From NCBI GenBank assembly GCA_964560495.1, contig CAZLMM010000022.1:11898-75897 (forward strand): 64,000 nt of DNA, written 5' to 3'. The DNA comes from UBA5069 sp964560495 (GTDB lineage Bacteria; Chloroflexota; Anaerolineae; Caldilineales; Caldilineaceae). The first letter of the stretch is position 1, and each line of letters opens with the position of its first letter. A program made the translations under genes and the position numbers. Shown in pieces: positions 1-10,997 of this stretch. Below the pieces are notes generated by a model. That model was given only the letters and a program-made list of their open reading frames with translations. It ran no database searches and was not told the DNA's origin.

Positions 1-1250
1 CCGGTGCAAGCGCACACCAGATTGCGCATGGTCAGTGTCTGGCTCAGCTCTGGATCGGCTACGGCGAAGCCGGGATCGATTTCGACAGCGCGGGTGTCCC
101 ACGTAATCAAGCCGTCGTCGACGAGCGTTGCCATGAGCAGCGTCGTCAGGCTCTTGCCGGTTGAGCCGATCATCATGTGCGTGGCGGGCGTCATGGGCGT
201 CTGGCGTTCTCGATCGGCAAAGCCAAAACCCTGGCTGAAGACGACCTCGCCGTTTTGCACCACAGCCACGGCTGCGCCCGGGACATGAAAGGCATCCAGT
301 GTGTCTGTGATGAATTCACTCCACTGCTGGGCGAGCGCCGGGTCGAACGGTTTAGGCTGCACGGCGCTCAAGTCGGTATGCGCCGCGCCGATGATCTTGA
401 ATCCTGTGACGATGGTGTTGATCTGCGCAGCCCGGCGCTGCAGTCCCTCCAGCCCCAGATCGAAGAGAAGCACATAGGTTGCGCCGTCATGGAGCTGACC
501 ATAACCCTGCACAAACCGACTATCAGAGCCAACCGAGTAATTCACAACGACAGTGCGCTCAACGCCCTCTTGGGAAGGCGGCTCGAGCACTTCACGCACA
601 GGAAAACCGAAATCAGGTTCGGCCAATGTCCAGGCGGCCGCAATGGCGGCAGGCGCGTCATCGCTTGCGATAACCGCGGCGTGAATTCGCAGCGACTCAT
701 CCGGGTCTGCAAAGGTGACGAACCCTTCTTGCTCGCTCACCGTCCAATTGGTGGGGATGGGCGTAGAGAAACGCCCCAGCGGATCTATGTACGTTGCGGC
801 GATGGGCGGAGCGGCTACCTCCTCATCCACCCGGCGCAGGGTGAAGCTGCCCTCAACGCCAGATTGCGCGAAAACGCCGGTGATTTCATCGTTGTCGTTG
901 AGCATTCCATCGAAGTAGGCAGTCTGGGGCCCGGAGAGAATCTGAAAGTGAACTCCCGCAGGCGTCACGCTGATGTCTGTGACGGGCAGGTCGACTGCAC
1001 CCTGTTGAGGAATATCCATCACGGCGGTATAGGCGTCGCCCTCCCCAGTGAAGTCAACCAAAATTTCCAGTTCCATCCCGGCGACGGCGATAGAGCCTCG
1101 CCAACTCCCCACCAGAGCAGGCTGCCCATCACGGGAGATGACGGCAGCAGGCGTAGACGAGTCCGTTGTGGGGTGCTGGATGGGTTGGCAGCCGGCAGAG
1201 ATCAACAGAACCAGGGAGCAGAACCACAGCCGCCATGTATTACCTTTCAT
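1..1250 (-). CDS. Lipoprotein serine hydrolase (beta-lactamase / class C-like family), 3' end outside the window
   Basis: The frame runs from an ATG at 1250 leftwards to the window edge without a stop, giving at least 416 residues. The first 21 residues form a lipoprotein signal: basic start, hydrophobic stretch and a lipobox ending SAGC (Cys21). About 300 residues of unassigned, beta-rich-looking sequence follow. Then comes the start of a Beta-lactamase (PF00144) type domain with the nucleophile motif S-T-G-K at residues 363-366, preceded by a typical 'VPGAAVAVVQNGE' approach strand. In this family the Ser acylates and the Lys is the general base. The YxN and KTG-like motifs would lie beyond the edge. 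It should sit on the outside of the cytoplasmic membrane. Substrate cannot be told: esterase, peptidase and beta-lactamase activities all occur in the family. Family assignment is firm, specificity is not. Confidence 0.8.
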   Translation of the reverse strand, partial: MKGNTWRLWFCSLVLLISAGCQPIQHPTTDSSTPAAVISRDGQPALVGSWRGSIAVAGMELEILVDFTGEGDAYTAVMDIPQQGAVDLPVTDISVTPAGVHFQILSGPQTAYFDGMLNDNDEITGVFAQSGVEGSFTLRRVDEEVAAPPIAATYIDPLGRFSTPIPTNWTVSEQEGFVTFADPDESLRIHAAVIASDDAPAAIAAAWTLAEPDFGFPVREVLEPPSQEGVERTVVVNYSVGSDSRFVQGYGQLHDGATYVLLFDLGLEGLQRRAAQINTIVTGFKIIGAAHTDLSAVQPKPFDPALAQQWSEFITDTLDAFHVPGAAVAVVQNGEVVFSQGFGFADRERQTPMTPATHMMIGSTGKSLTTLLMATLVDDGLITWDTRAVEIDPGFAVADPELSQTLTMRNLVCACT

Positions 1251-1271
1251 CTTTGTGCCCTAATGTAGCGT

Positions 1272-1300
1272 TTGCGCGATCATTGTACAGATGATAGTAT
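1272..1300 (+). promoter_or_regulatory. Candidate sigma70-type promoter for the desaturase
   Basis: TTGCGC (1272-1277) and TAGTAT (1295-1300) are separated by 17 bp, pointing to the GTG start at 1432. It lies in the spacer between the divergent lipoprotein gene and the desaturase. Prediction from motif match only. Confidence 0.4.
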
Positions 1301-1431
1301 GTTGTGTTTAGTGCGCCTGTTCACCGGGGCCGCAAGCATTCGCTGGAATCTGCAAATCATTGCGATTTCAGCATTTTCCAACAGAGAAGTCAAGTCGTCC
1401 GAGTCGAATCGTTATTTCAAAGGAGCGCGTA

Positions 1432-2502
1432 GTGAGTAAGTTTCAGCCAGAGCCGACATCCGCCGCATATGATGGTTGGCGATCGATTGTAAAGAAGTAC
1501 CAACAGCCAGATGTGCGCAAAAGTACGTGGCAGATCATCAACTCGTTTGGGGGACTGTTTCTCTTTTGGATATTGATGTATCTGAGTCTTGAGATCGGCT
1601 ATTGGCTGACTATTCTCTTGGCTATCCCGGCTGCGGGCTTCGCCGTGCGCATCTTTATCATACAACATGACTGTGGACACGGCTCATTTTTCAAGTCGCG
1701 CCGGGCTAATGATATCGTTGGCTCCATCTGCGGCGTGCTCACGCTGACGCCCTATCACTACTGGCGCAAGTCCCATGCGCTGCACCACGCGCATCACGCC
1801 GAATTGGAAGAGCGTGGCGTGGGAGACGTGTGGACGATGACAGTCGATGAATATCTTTCAGCGCCGACCCTGAAAAAATTACAATATCGCATCTTTCGCC
1901 ATCCGCTGGTGCTTTTTGGCGTCATCCCTAGCCTGAATTTCGTCGTGGCGCAGCGGCTGCCCCTGTGGGTGGAAAAAGACTGGCGCAACTCCGAGCGTGC
2001 ATCAGTCTGGTGGACGGATGCGGCAATTTTGGCCCTGTTTCTGATCTTCGGCTTCTGGCTCGGCTTTGTCCCAGTCCTGGCTATCGCTCTTCCCACCATC
2101 CTGATTGCGGCCAGTGTGGGCACCTGGATGTTCTATATTCAACACCAGTTCGAGCGCACCTATTGGGAGCACACTCCTGAATGGGACTTCACGCTGGCAG
2201 CCATGCACGGCAGCTCCTATTATCACCTGCCCAAAGTTCTCCAGTGGTTCACCGGCAACATCGGTTTCCATCACATCCATCACCTCAGCCCGCGCATCCC
2301 CAATTACAATCTGCCCCAATGCCATGAGGAGAATCCGCTCTTTCAGCGCGTCGTTCACCTGACGTTGGCGAGCAGTCTAAAAACGATCTACCTGGCTCTT
2401 TGGGATGAAAATAAGCGTCGGCTGGTTACATTCCGTGAGGCGACACAGGCGCAACTCGCCCAAACGACCCTGCCCCGTGCAGCCGAAGCCGCTGTGGATT
2501 GA
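1432..2502 (+). CDS. Membrane fatty acid desaturase (acyl-lipid type)
   Basis: A 356-residue di-iron membrane desaturase that would insert a double bond in lipid acyl chains at the membrane. All three histidine boxes of the PF00487 family are visible: HDCGH (residues 79-83), HALHH (115-119) and HHIHH (280-284), separated by hydrophobic pairs of helices. The start is taken as GTG at 1432 because AAAGGAG (1419-1425) stands six bases before it; an in-frame TTG at 1360 has no such site and would add 24 non-conserved residues. The gene stands alone with its own likely promoter and converges on a dehydrogenase across a strong hairpin. Regioselectivity (delta-9, delta-12) cannot be read from sequence alone. 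Carotenoid ketolase/hydroxylase relatives are less likely given the box spacing. Confidence 0.88.
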   Translation: MSKFQPEPTSAAYDGWRSIVKKYQQPDVRKSTWQIINSFGGLFLFWILMYLSLEIGYWLTILLAIPAAGFAVRIFIIQHDCGHGSFFKSRRANDIVGSICGVLTLTPYHYWRKSHALHHAHHAELEERGVGDVWTMTVDEYLSAPTLKKLQYRIFRHPLVLFGVIPSLNFVVAQRLPLWVEKDWRNSERASVWWTDAAILALFLIFGFWLGFVPVLAIALPTILIAASVGTWMFYIQHQFERTYWEHTPEWDFTLAAMHGSSYYHLPKVLQWFTGNIGFHHIHHLSPRIPNYNLPQCHEENPLFQRVVHLTLASSLKTIYLALWDENKRRLVTFREATQAQLAQTTLPRAAEAAVD

Positions 2503-2724
2503 TGCGGGGCATATGCGATCAGGGGCGTGAACGACAAGAGAGAAGCTGGTTTCTTGCGCAATACTGAGAAAGGCGCTTGTGGGAGACTTGCGATTACCTG
2601 GTGCGAAAATCACTTACCCTAGAGAGCACAGAGGGATTCTCATCTACAATTGCACCCCGGAAGGGGGCATGAACGCCGTACTGTAATCACCACATCCTCC
2701 TCATCGGATTGGTCGGCGCCCCTA

Positions 2725-2757
2725 AAGTGACCGGCGCTTCCAAAGCGCCGGTCACTT
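2725..2757. terminator. Perfect 15-bp hairpin between convergent genes
   Basis: Left arm 2725-2739 and right arm 2743-2757 are exact reverse complements (core CCGGCG/CGCCGG) around a 3-nt loop CCA. It is the only structured element in the 420-bp gap 2503-2923 between the converging desaturase and dehydrogenase, so a bidirectional terminator is likely, although no T-tract follows. I see no gene or other recognisable element in the rest of that gap. Confidence 0.6.
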
Positions 2758-2923
2758 GCAAGTCCGGCTTCCGGTTTATTTTGAGTATTTCCACAGACCG
2801 AGATCAGATCTCCTGCTTGGCGCCCAACATGAAAAGGAATCGCGCTGAGTCATGGATGCTGGGCGTTCGACGGTGACGTTACACAAAAACAACATGGCAA
2901 GTTTTTTATAATACTTCAGCTGT

Positions 2924-4021
2924 CTATCTCATCATCAATATGGGCTTGACGACGCGTCCTTGCTCCGAATCCGTCATCGCCTGGTTGATCTCTTTCAGAG
3001 GGTAGAAGCTGGCGAGACGATCAAAGGGAAAACGCCCCTGCATATAGAGATCGATCAATTGGGGAATAAAGATGTCGGGAATGCTGTCGCCTTCCAGAAT
3101 GCCGCGCACGCTGCGACCGGTGAGAATGGCATTCATATCCAGATTCACCTCCACCCCGGGCGGTGCAGCGCCGATTAAGCCGCACACTCCCAGGGCGCAC
3201 AGCGAGTCGACGGCTTGGCGCAAGACTCTGGGCAATGCCGAGGTCTCCAGACTGTAATGAACGCCCTCCCCCGTGATGGAGCGTATCACCGCCACCGGGT
3301 CATCCTGACCAGCATGAATCGTGTGGGTTGCGCCCAGCGTTTTGGCAAGCTCCAAGCGCGCCGGGTTGATGTCTACGCCGATGATGGTTGTGCACCCTGC
3401 GACCACAGCAGCCATGACAGCACTCAGTCCTACCGATCCGACGCCAAAGACTGCAATCGATGAGCAAGCCCGCACGCGCAGGCTATTGAGGACGCCACCT
3501 GCTCCGGTCTGAACGCCGCAGCCCAACGGCCCCAACAATTCCAGGGGCGCATCAGCGCGCACTTTGACCACGTTGCGCTCACTGGCGAGGGCATAGGTCG
3601 CAAACGACGATTGCCCGAAATACCGCCCATAGACGGCCTCGCCATCTTTGTGCAGAGTTGTCGAGCCATCAACTCGCACACCCCCCAGGTTGGCGGCAAA
3701 GAACTGTCCGCAATAAGCTGGCGCGCCCTGCTGACAGTTTGCGCAGCTGCCACACGACATGTAACTCAGCACTACATGGTCGCCCGGCCTGACCTTGCGC
3801 ACACGCTCGCCCACAGCTTCGACGACGCCAGCACCCTCGTGTCCCAAAACAGATGGCAGCGGCGGCGGATAAGGCAGGTCACGGATCACCAGATCCGTGT
3901 GGCAAATGCCGGCGCTGATGATGCGTACAAGGATTTCGTCAGCCTGAGGTGCGTCCAGTTCGACCTCTTCAATGGTGAATGGCCTGGTCTTCTCTCGCAA
4001 TACAGCTGCAGTAATTTTCAT
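2924..4021 (-). CDS. Zinc-dependent alcohol dehydrogenase (MDR superfamily, aryl-alcohol type)
   Basis: A 365-residue medium-chain dehydrogenase that oxidises an alcohol with a dinucleotide cofactor. Catalytic zinc ligands are visible as C40 (CHTD), H61-E62 (GHEGAG) and C168 (GCGVQTGAG). Four structural zinc cysteines lie at 90, 93, 96 and 104. The Rossmann glycines are GVGSVG at 193-198, followed by an Asp (217, GVDINPARL) that favours NAD over NADP. The CGVQTGAGG context resembles the class III/aryl-alcohol (XylB-like) branch. The start is the ATG at 4021, which has AAGGAG (4029-4034) seven bases upstream; a longer frame adds seven residues without support. It is monocistronic, downstream of secA but with its own likely promoter. 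True substrate unknown. Confidence 0.88.
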   Translation of the reverse strand: MKITAAVLREKTRPFTIEEVELDAPQADEILVRIISAGICHTDLVIRDLPYPPPLPSVLGHEGAGVVEAVGERVRKVRPGDHVVLSYMSCGSCANCQQGAPAYCGQFFAANLGGVRVDGSTTLHKDGEAVYGRYFGQSSFATYALASERNVVKVRADAPLELLGPLGCGVQTGAGGVLNSLRVRACSSIAVFGVGSVGLSAVMAAVVAGCTTIIGVDINPARLELAKTLGATHTIHAGQDDPVAVIRSITGEGVHYSLETSALPRVLRQAVDSLCALGVCGLIGAAPPGVEVNLDMNAILTGRSVRGILEGDSIPDIFIPQLIDLYMQGRFPFDRLASFYPLKEINQAMTDSEQGRVVKPILMMR

Positions 4022-4052
4022 GATTATGCTCCTTATCAGCATCCCAAACTTG

Positions 4053-4082
4053 ATATTACTGCTCTCAGGGAACTGTTCTCAA
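4053..4082 (-). promoter_or_regulatory. Candidate promoter with overlapping inverted repeat, alcohol dehydrogenase
   Basis: On the minus strand TTGAGA (4082-4077) and TAATAT (4058-4053) are 18 bp apart. An imperfect palindrome GAGAACAGTTCCC (4080-4068) overlaps the -35 and spacer, where a repressor could bind. Motif-based prediction. Confidence 0.35.
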
Positions 4083-4149
4083 TCCAATTTCAGCATACAT
4101 AGCGCGCCTTTGTCGGGCAACACGGCTTTTAGACTCTCACTATCCGGCT

Positions 4150-7146
<2,997 letters not shown>

Positions 7147-7250
7147 CGGTAGATTTCCTGTTTTCGCCGTGGTCGTCGGTCGTCGCGGCGACGACTGCGA
7201 CTCTCCGGTCATCTTGCGCCTGGTCACATTCAGCGCCCGGCGTCTGGCCT

Positions 7251-7278
7251 ATTCTACCATGCAGTGAGGTGGGGTCAA
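7251..7278 (-). promoter_or_regulatory. Candidate sigma70-type promoter for secA
   Basis: On the minus strand TTGACC (7278-7273) and TAGAAT (7256-7251) are 16 bp apart, one of the best matches in the window. It would give a 5' leader of about 100 nt to the secA start at 7146. Confidence 0.5.
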
Positions 7279-7359
7279 TTCACGAAGGAGCGCAACTCCG
7301 CAACCGTCTCTCTTTTCTCGTGCTCGTACTCGACCGTCCTGTGGGATTGGGAATCGCAC

Positions 7360-7851
7360 CTACGATTCCAGTTCCACCAGAAGCTGACCACGCTCCACCA
7401 CCTGGCCGGCTCGACAATGGACAGCCTGTACACGCCCTGCCGCTGGCGCAACGATGCGCAATTCCATCTTCATTGCCTCCAGGAGCGCCAACGTGTCGCC
7501 CTTCTGCACCACATCGCCCGGGACTGCCAGCACATCAAGGATGCGTCCTGGCATTGCCGCCGTCAGACTGCCCCCGTCCGCAGCAGTATGGCGACGCCTT
7601 TTTCCTGGCGCTGCGCGACGTAGGAACCAGTTCGCGCCGTTCACGTGGAGGCGCACATTCTTGTCGTCGAGGGCAGTGTAGGCCAGCGCCCGGCGACCAT
7701 TCACCTCTACCAACAGGCGACCAGGCTCGTTGTCAATGATGGCCAGGGTCAACGTGCGGCCATTCACCTGCGCCTGCCAGCGTCCGTCCATTTCTTCCAA
7801 GACAATCGTCCTGATCTCATCTTCGACCTGGTAGTGGAATTCGTATTTCAT
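7360..7851 (-). CDS. Biotin carboxyl carrier protein / biotinyl-domain protein
   Basis: A 163-residue carrier whose C-terminal 70 residues form a biotinyl/lipoyl domain. The biotinylation motif is EAMKME with target Lys128, and the partner hairpin is GQVVERGQLLVEL. The N-terminal half resembles the small linker domain found before the biotinyl domain in the alpha subunits of propionyl-/methylcrotonyl-CoA carboxylases (VNGRRALAYTALDDKNVRLHV type strands). It lies 79 bp downstream of the biotin carboxylase gene on the same strand, so the two subunits are probably made together. No carboxyltransferase gene is in the window, so whether the complex serves acetyl-, propionyl- or another acyl-CoA cannot be decided here. 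Confidence 0.85.
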   Translation of the reverse strand: MKYEFHYQVEDEIRTIVLEEMDGRWQAQVNGRTLTLAIIDNEPGRLLVEVNGRRALAYTALDDKNVRLHVNGANWFLRRAAPGKRRRHTAADGGSLTAAMPGRILDVLAVPGDVVQKGDTLALLEAMKMELRIVAPAAGRVQAVHCRAGQVVERGQLLVELES

Positions 7852-7930
7852 GGCTGAGTAAATTGTCTATTACTCCCTTCAAGATTTACCACCAAGGGCT
7901 AAGAGGGATGCTTTGTCAGCCTCAATGGCG

Positions 7931-9445
7931 TCAAGCGCTGGCTGAAAGACGAAAGCCGCTGGCGTTCTGCCACGGGCTGAAGGGATCGCCGTCGTTGTTT
8001 TCGTTGGCCGGCGCTGACGCCGCCTTTGTGCGCTGCGCCAGCGCCTGCGTGAGCGCGGCCAGGCCCAGGACCTCAGCGGGTGGCGTCTGGCGCGCCGGCA
8101 GCAGCTCGGCCAGATGGCGATCCACGAAGTCGGTGCTCTGTTGGCTCTGGCGAAAGACCGGATGCGCCAACACAGCACGCAGGAAAGGCAGATTGGTGAC
8201 CACATCGCCTAAGATCACATAGCGACGCAGCGCGCAATCCATCTTTTCCAACGCGTCGCGGCGCGTCTCACCGTAGGCAATCACTTTGGCGATCATAGGG
8301 TCATAGTGAAGCGTCACCTCGTCGCCGGTGGTCACGCCAGCGTCGACGCGCACGCCTGGAGCGACCGGCGCCACAGCCAGCGCCACCTTGCCAATGGCTG
8401 GCAGAAATCCGTTGGCCGGGTCTTCGGCGTAGACGCGACACTCGACCGCGTGCCCTCGTTGGCTGATCTGTTCCTGGCGATAGGGCAGAGGCTCGCCTGC
8501 GGCAATGCGCAATTGCAGTTTGACCAGGTCGATGCCGGTGACAGCCTCCGTAATGGGATGTTCGACCTGGAGGCGGGTGTTCATCTCCAGAAAGTAGAAA
8601 TTGCGTTGCTGATCCACCAGAAACTCTATCGTACCGGCGTTGACATAACCTGCCGTGCGTGCGGCTTGCACCGCGGCGGCAGCCATGCGATGGCGCAGGT
8701 CGCCATCCAGTAAGGGCGATGGCGTCTCCTCGATGATCTTCTGGTGGCGTCGTTGCACCGAACATTCGCGCTCAAAGAGGTGGATGACGTTGCCATGGTG
8801 GTCGCCAAACACCTGGAATTCGATGTGGCGGGGGCGTTCGATCAGTTTTTCCAGGTAGATGCGGTCGTCGCCAAAGGCGTTTTGCGCTTCGCGGCGCGCT
8901 GATTGGAAGGCGTGGAGCAGATCATCTTGGGCGCGCACCACGCGCATTCCCTTGCCGCCGCCGCCGGCTGCGGCCTTGACCAACACCGGCGCTCCCATTT
9001 TTTGCGCTGCGGCCAACAGGTCGTCATCTGCCTGGCTACCCTGATAGCCTGGAATGACAGGCACGCCCCCAGCCTGCATGGCCGCCCGCGCCGAGGTCTT
9101 CGACCCCATGAGGCGCATGGCCGCCGGCGTGGGGCCGATGAATGTCAGCCCGGCGTCGCCAACAGCCTGGGCGAAATCGGCGTTCTCGGCCAGGAAGCCA
9201 TACCCCGGATGGATGGCGTCGCAACCGCAGGCAAGGGCCGCGGCGATGATGCGCTCGCCGCGGAGATAGGAGTCGGCGGGCGGCGGGGAGCCGATGCGCA
9301 CAGCCTCATCGGCCAACGCCACGTGAAGACTGACTGCGTCTGAGTCGGAGTAGACGGCTGTGGTCGAGACGCCCAGCTCCTGACAGGCAGCCAAGATGCG
9401 CACGGCAATTTCACCTCGGTTGGCAATCAGGACTTTGCGGAACAT
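7931..9445 (-). CDS. Biotin carboxylase subunit of an acyl-CoA carboxylase
   Basis: A 504-residue ATP-grasp enzyme that carboxylates biotin using ATP and bicarbonate. It opens with the classic FRKVLIANRGEIAVRI segment. The glycine-rich ATP loop is GGGGKG (161-166). The metal/bicarbonate region has E287, N289, R291 and QVEH (293-296). The biotin carboxylase C-terminal domain follows, and then a 50-residue Ala/Asn-rich tail unlike bacterial AccC. The ATG at 9445 is chosen because conserved sequence begins there; the frame is open 68 codons further but overlaps the kinase gene upstream. It sits between a small kinase gene (26 bp before it) and the biotin carrier gene. The split alpha subunit is common in Chloroflexota and Actinobacteria relatives (family knowledge). 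Confidence 0.92.
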   Translation of the reverse strand: MFRKVLIANRGEIAVRILAACQELGVSTTAVYSDSDAVSLHVALADEAVRIGSPPPADSYLRGERIIAAALACGCDAIHPGYGFLAENADFAQAVGDAGLTFIGPTPAAMRLMGSKTSARAAMQAGGVPVIPGYQGSQADDDLLAAAQKMGAPVLVKAAAGGGGKGMRVVRAQDDLLHAFQSARREAQNAFGDDRIYLEKLIERPRHIEFQVFGDHHGNVIHLFERECSVQRRHQKIIEETPSPLLDGDLRHRMAAAAVQAARTAGYVNAGTIEFLVDQQRNFYFLEMNTRLQVEHPITEAVTGIDLVKLQLRIAAGEPLPYRQEQISQRGHAVECRVYAEDPANGFLPAIGKVALAVAPVAPGVRVDAGVTTGDEVTLHYDPMIAKVIAYGETRRDALEKMDCALRRYVILGDVVTNLPFLRAVLAHPVFRQSQQSTDFVDRHLAELLPARQTPPAEVLGLAALTQALAQRTKAASAPANENNDGDPFSPWQNASGFRLSASA

Positions 9446-9471
9446 AAGGTCGATGTGCGGCCCAAAACCAG

Positions 9472-10113
9472 TCAGGCTTGCAACTTGTTGCGCAGCCATT
9501 CCGCGACAAGGCGCGCCGTTTCCGTCGGCGATTGGTCGGTCGTGTCGAGCAGTTCGATGGGCGAGGCGGGCTGCTGCGCCTGGTTCTTGAACCAGCGATT
9601 GAATTGAACGTGCCCGGCGATGTAGTCGTCCGAGCCGCTTTGTCGCCACGCCGGGCGCTGACGCAGGCGTCGGGCCAGCATGTCATCGTCGCAGGTGAGG
9701 GCGAGGAAGTGGAGTGCGCCCAGGTAGCGCCGCTCCACGCACGGCTCCAAATTGGCTGGCACGCCCATCCCTGCGCCAAAAAGCACAACCGGGCGCCCGG
9801 CCTGAGCGATATTCTTCGCCATGCGTAGCCAGGTCTCGAAGAAAGCGCGGTAGTGGTCGTTGGGCGTGTCGAACTCTGGTCGCCACAGGATGTCGGAATC
9901 CAGAAGAACTACGTCGCTGATGCGCCCCAAGAGGAGCTGGCAGACGGTGGACTTGCCGGCGCCGCTTGCGCCAGAGATGACCAGGAGGGGGAGCCGGCGA
10001 AAAGGGTGACAATGACCACACTCAGGGCAAAGGGCAACAGGGGCGATGGACTCTCCGCTCACAATCGTTTTATCGGCGCGATACACGCCGCACTGCCAGC
10101 ACACATTGAACAT
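9472..10113 (-). CDS. P-loop kinase with N-terminal zinc ribbon
   Basis: A 213-residue protein of unknown substrate. Residues 5-32 hold two Cys pairs (C5/C8 and C29/C32) typical of a zinc ribbon. They are followed by a Walker A GASGAGKST at 48-56 and a DSDILW strand-end Asp as in small-molecule kinases of the AAA_33/gluconate/adenylate kinase group. The C-terminal part has the RR/RRLRQRPAW lid-type arginines. The ATG at 10113 is the first that keeps the zinc ribbon intact; the longer open frame to 10338 runs into the nrdR promoter region and is not conserved-looking. It is first in a minus-strand run with the carboxylase genes, but a functional link to them is not evident. Nucleoside, sugar or RNA-end phosphorylation are all possible. 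Confidence 0.7.
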   Translation of the reverse strand: MFNVCWQCGVYRADKTIVSGESIAPVALCPECGHCHPFRRLPLLVISGASGAGKSTVCQLLLGRISDVVLLDSDILWRPEFDTPNDHYRAFFETWLRMAKNIAQAGRPVVLFGAGMGVPANLEPCVERRYLGALHFLALTCDDDMLARRLRQRPAWRQSGSDDYIAGHVQFNRWFKNQAQQPASPIELLDTTDQSPTETARLVAEWLRNKLQA

Positions 10114-10300
10114 ACCGGTCTCTAAATCGTCCCTGTTAGGGCGTGAAAGCTGCTGAGCAGAATTGTATCGTGCATCCAGCGGTTGCGCAAGCAATGGGCG
10201 CAAACAACAGGAATTCCTAAAGCGTAGTTTTCCACCCAATCTGCACCTTAAATTTTTCGATGCAGTGTATGTTTTCTCTGGTAGAACGCGCGTGCGATAT

Positions 10301-10329
10301 TTGCGCGTGCCCCAAACAAGTGATATACT
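10301..10329 (+). promoter_or_regulatory. Candidate promoter of nrdR
   Basis: TTGCGC (10301-10306) and TATACT (10324-10329) are 17 bp apart, about 70 bp before the nrdR GTG. Two NrdR-box-like sites follow immediately downstream. Confidence 0.45.
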
Positions 10330-10340
10330 TGACCACATTA

Positions 10341-10387
10341 GCCCCAGATATTGTGGCGTAAAACTTGCAAACTACAACATATTGAGG
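10341..10387 (+). promoter_or_regulatory. Tandem NrdR-box-like operator
   Basis: Two sites resemble the published NrdR box acaCwAtATaTwGtgt. Site 1 (10341-10356) has the core CCAGATATTGTGG; site 2 (10372-10387) has the core CAACATATTG. Their centres are 31 bp apart, about three helical turns, which is the usual arrangement of paired NrdR boxes. They lie between the promoter and the start codon, and the second overlaps the ribosome binding site (GAGG, 10384-10387), so bound NrdR could block transcription of its own gene. Confidence 0.5.
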
Positions 10388-10396
10388 TAAGCTTCT

Positions 10397-10843
10397 GTGC
10401 AATGTCCACACTGTGGCCAGCGTGAGCATCGGGTGATCGACACGCGAGAGACTAGCGACGCCATTCGTCGTCGTCGCCAATGCGAGAAATGTGGGCAGCG
10501 TTTCACGACCTATGAGCATGTGGCGGCCAACCTGTTGGTCATCAAAAGCGATGGTCGCCGTGAGCCGTTCGACCGGCAAAAGTTGCTCTCCGGCATTCAG
10601 ATCGCAGCAGCCAAGCGTCCTATCAGCCGCGAGACCATCGACGCCATCGTGACGCAGATTCAGGACGCACTTCATACTACCGGTCGAGTCGAAATACCCA
10701 GCTCCACCATCGGCCAATTAGTATTGGATCACCTGGCGCAGATCGACCAGGTGGCCTACATCCGCTTCGCCAGCGTCTATCTCGATATGCACGACCTGAC
10801 CGAAGTGCGCAGCGAGATAGACCGGCTCATGGGCCGGGAGTGA
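10397..10843 (+). CDS. nrdR: Transcriptional repressor NrdR
   Basis: A 148-residue NrdR, the nucleotide-sensing repressor of ribonucleotide reductase genes. The N-terminal zinc ribbon has C3, C6, C29 and C32 with the invariant RRRRQCEKCG turn. An ATP-cone domain fills residues 49-139 (KSDGRREPFDRQKL start). Length is normal for the family. The start is GTG at 10397 with GAGG nine bases upstream. The gene stands directly before the class II ribonucleotide reductase gene, separated by a Rho-independent terminator. The candidate operator in its leader suggests autoregulation. Confidence 0.95.
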   Translation: MQCPHCGQREHRVIDTRETSDAIRRRRQCEKCGQRFTTYEHVAANLLVIKSDGRREPFDRQKLLSGIQIAAAKRPISRETIDAIVTQIQDALHTTGRVEIPSSTIGQLVLDHLAQIDQVAYIRFASVYLDMHDLTEVRSEIDRLMGRE

Positions 10844-10906
10844 AGTGTAGCAGGCTTTCACCGAAGACCACTTGTTCGTCGGGCAGCGTCCATCTTCCTG
10901 CAATGC

Positions 10907-10937
10907 AGCAGACGTCATTTTCGACGCCTGCTTTTTT
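10907..10937 (+). terminator. Rho-independent terminator after nrdR
   Basis: Arms 10907-10916 and 10923-10932 pair with one mismatch around the loop ATTTTC and are followed by six T residues (10932-10937). It separates nrdR from nrdJ, so nrdJ either depends on read-through or has a promoter in the 60 bp that follow. Confidence 0.65.
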
Positions 10938-10997
10938 GTCGGTCGATTTGCGCGGCTTTGAGATATCTATGAAATTCAAAAGCCAAGGGAACTACGC

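Noticed and set aside
177..1268. Open frame of 363 codons on the plus strand
   Set aside because: It is antisense to the lipoprotein hydrolase, whose signal peptide, lipobox and STGK motif are convincing. The plus-strand product is His/Arg-rich and has no domain features.
4068..4080. LexA-type SOS box (GAAC...GTTC) at the alcohol dehydrogenase promoter
   Set aside because: Half-sites are separated by one base, whereas the Gram-positive LexA site needs four (GAACN4GTTC).
10844..10997. Possible cobalamin riboswitch before B12-dependent nrdJ
   Set aside because: The space is only 154 bp, contains a simple terminator, and shows no B12-box-like conserved core.
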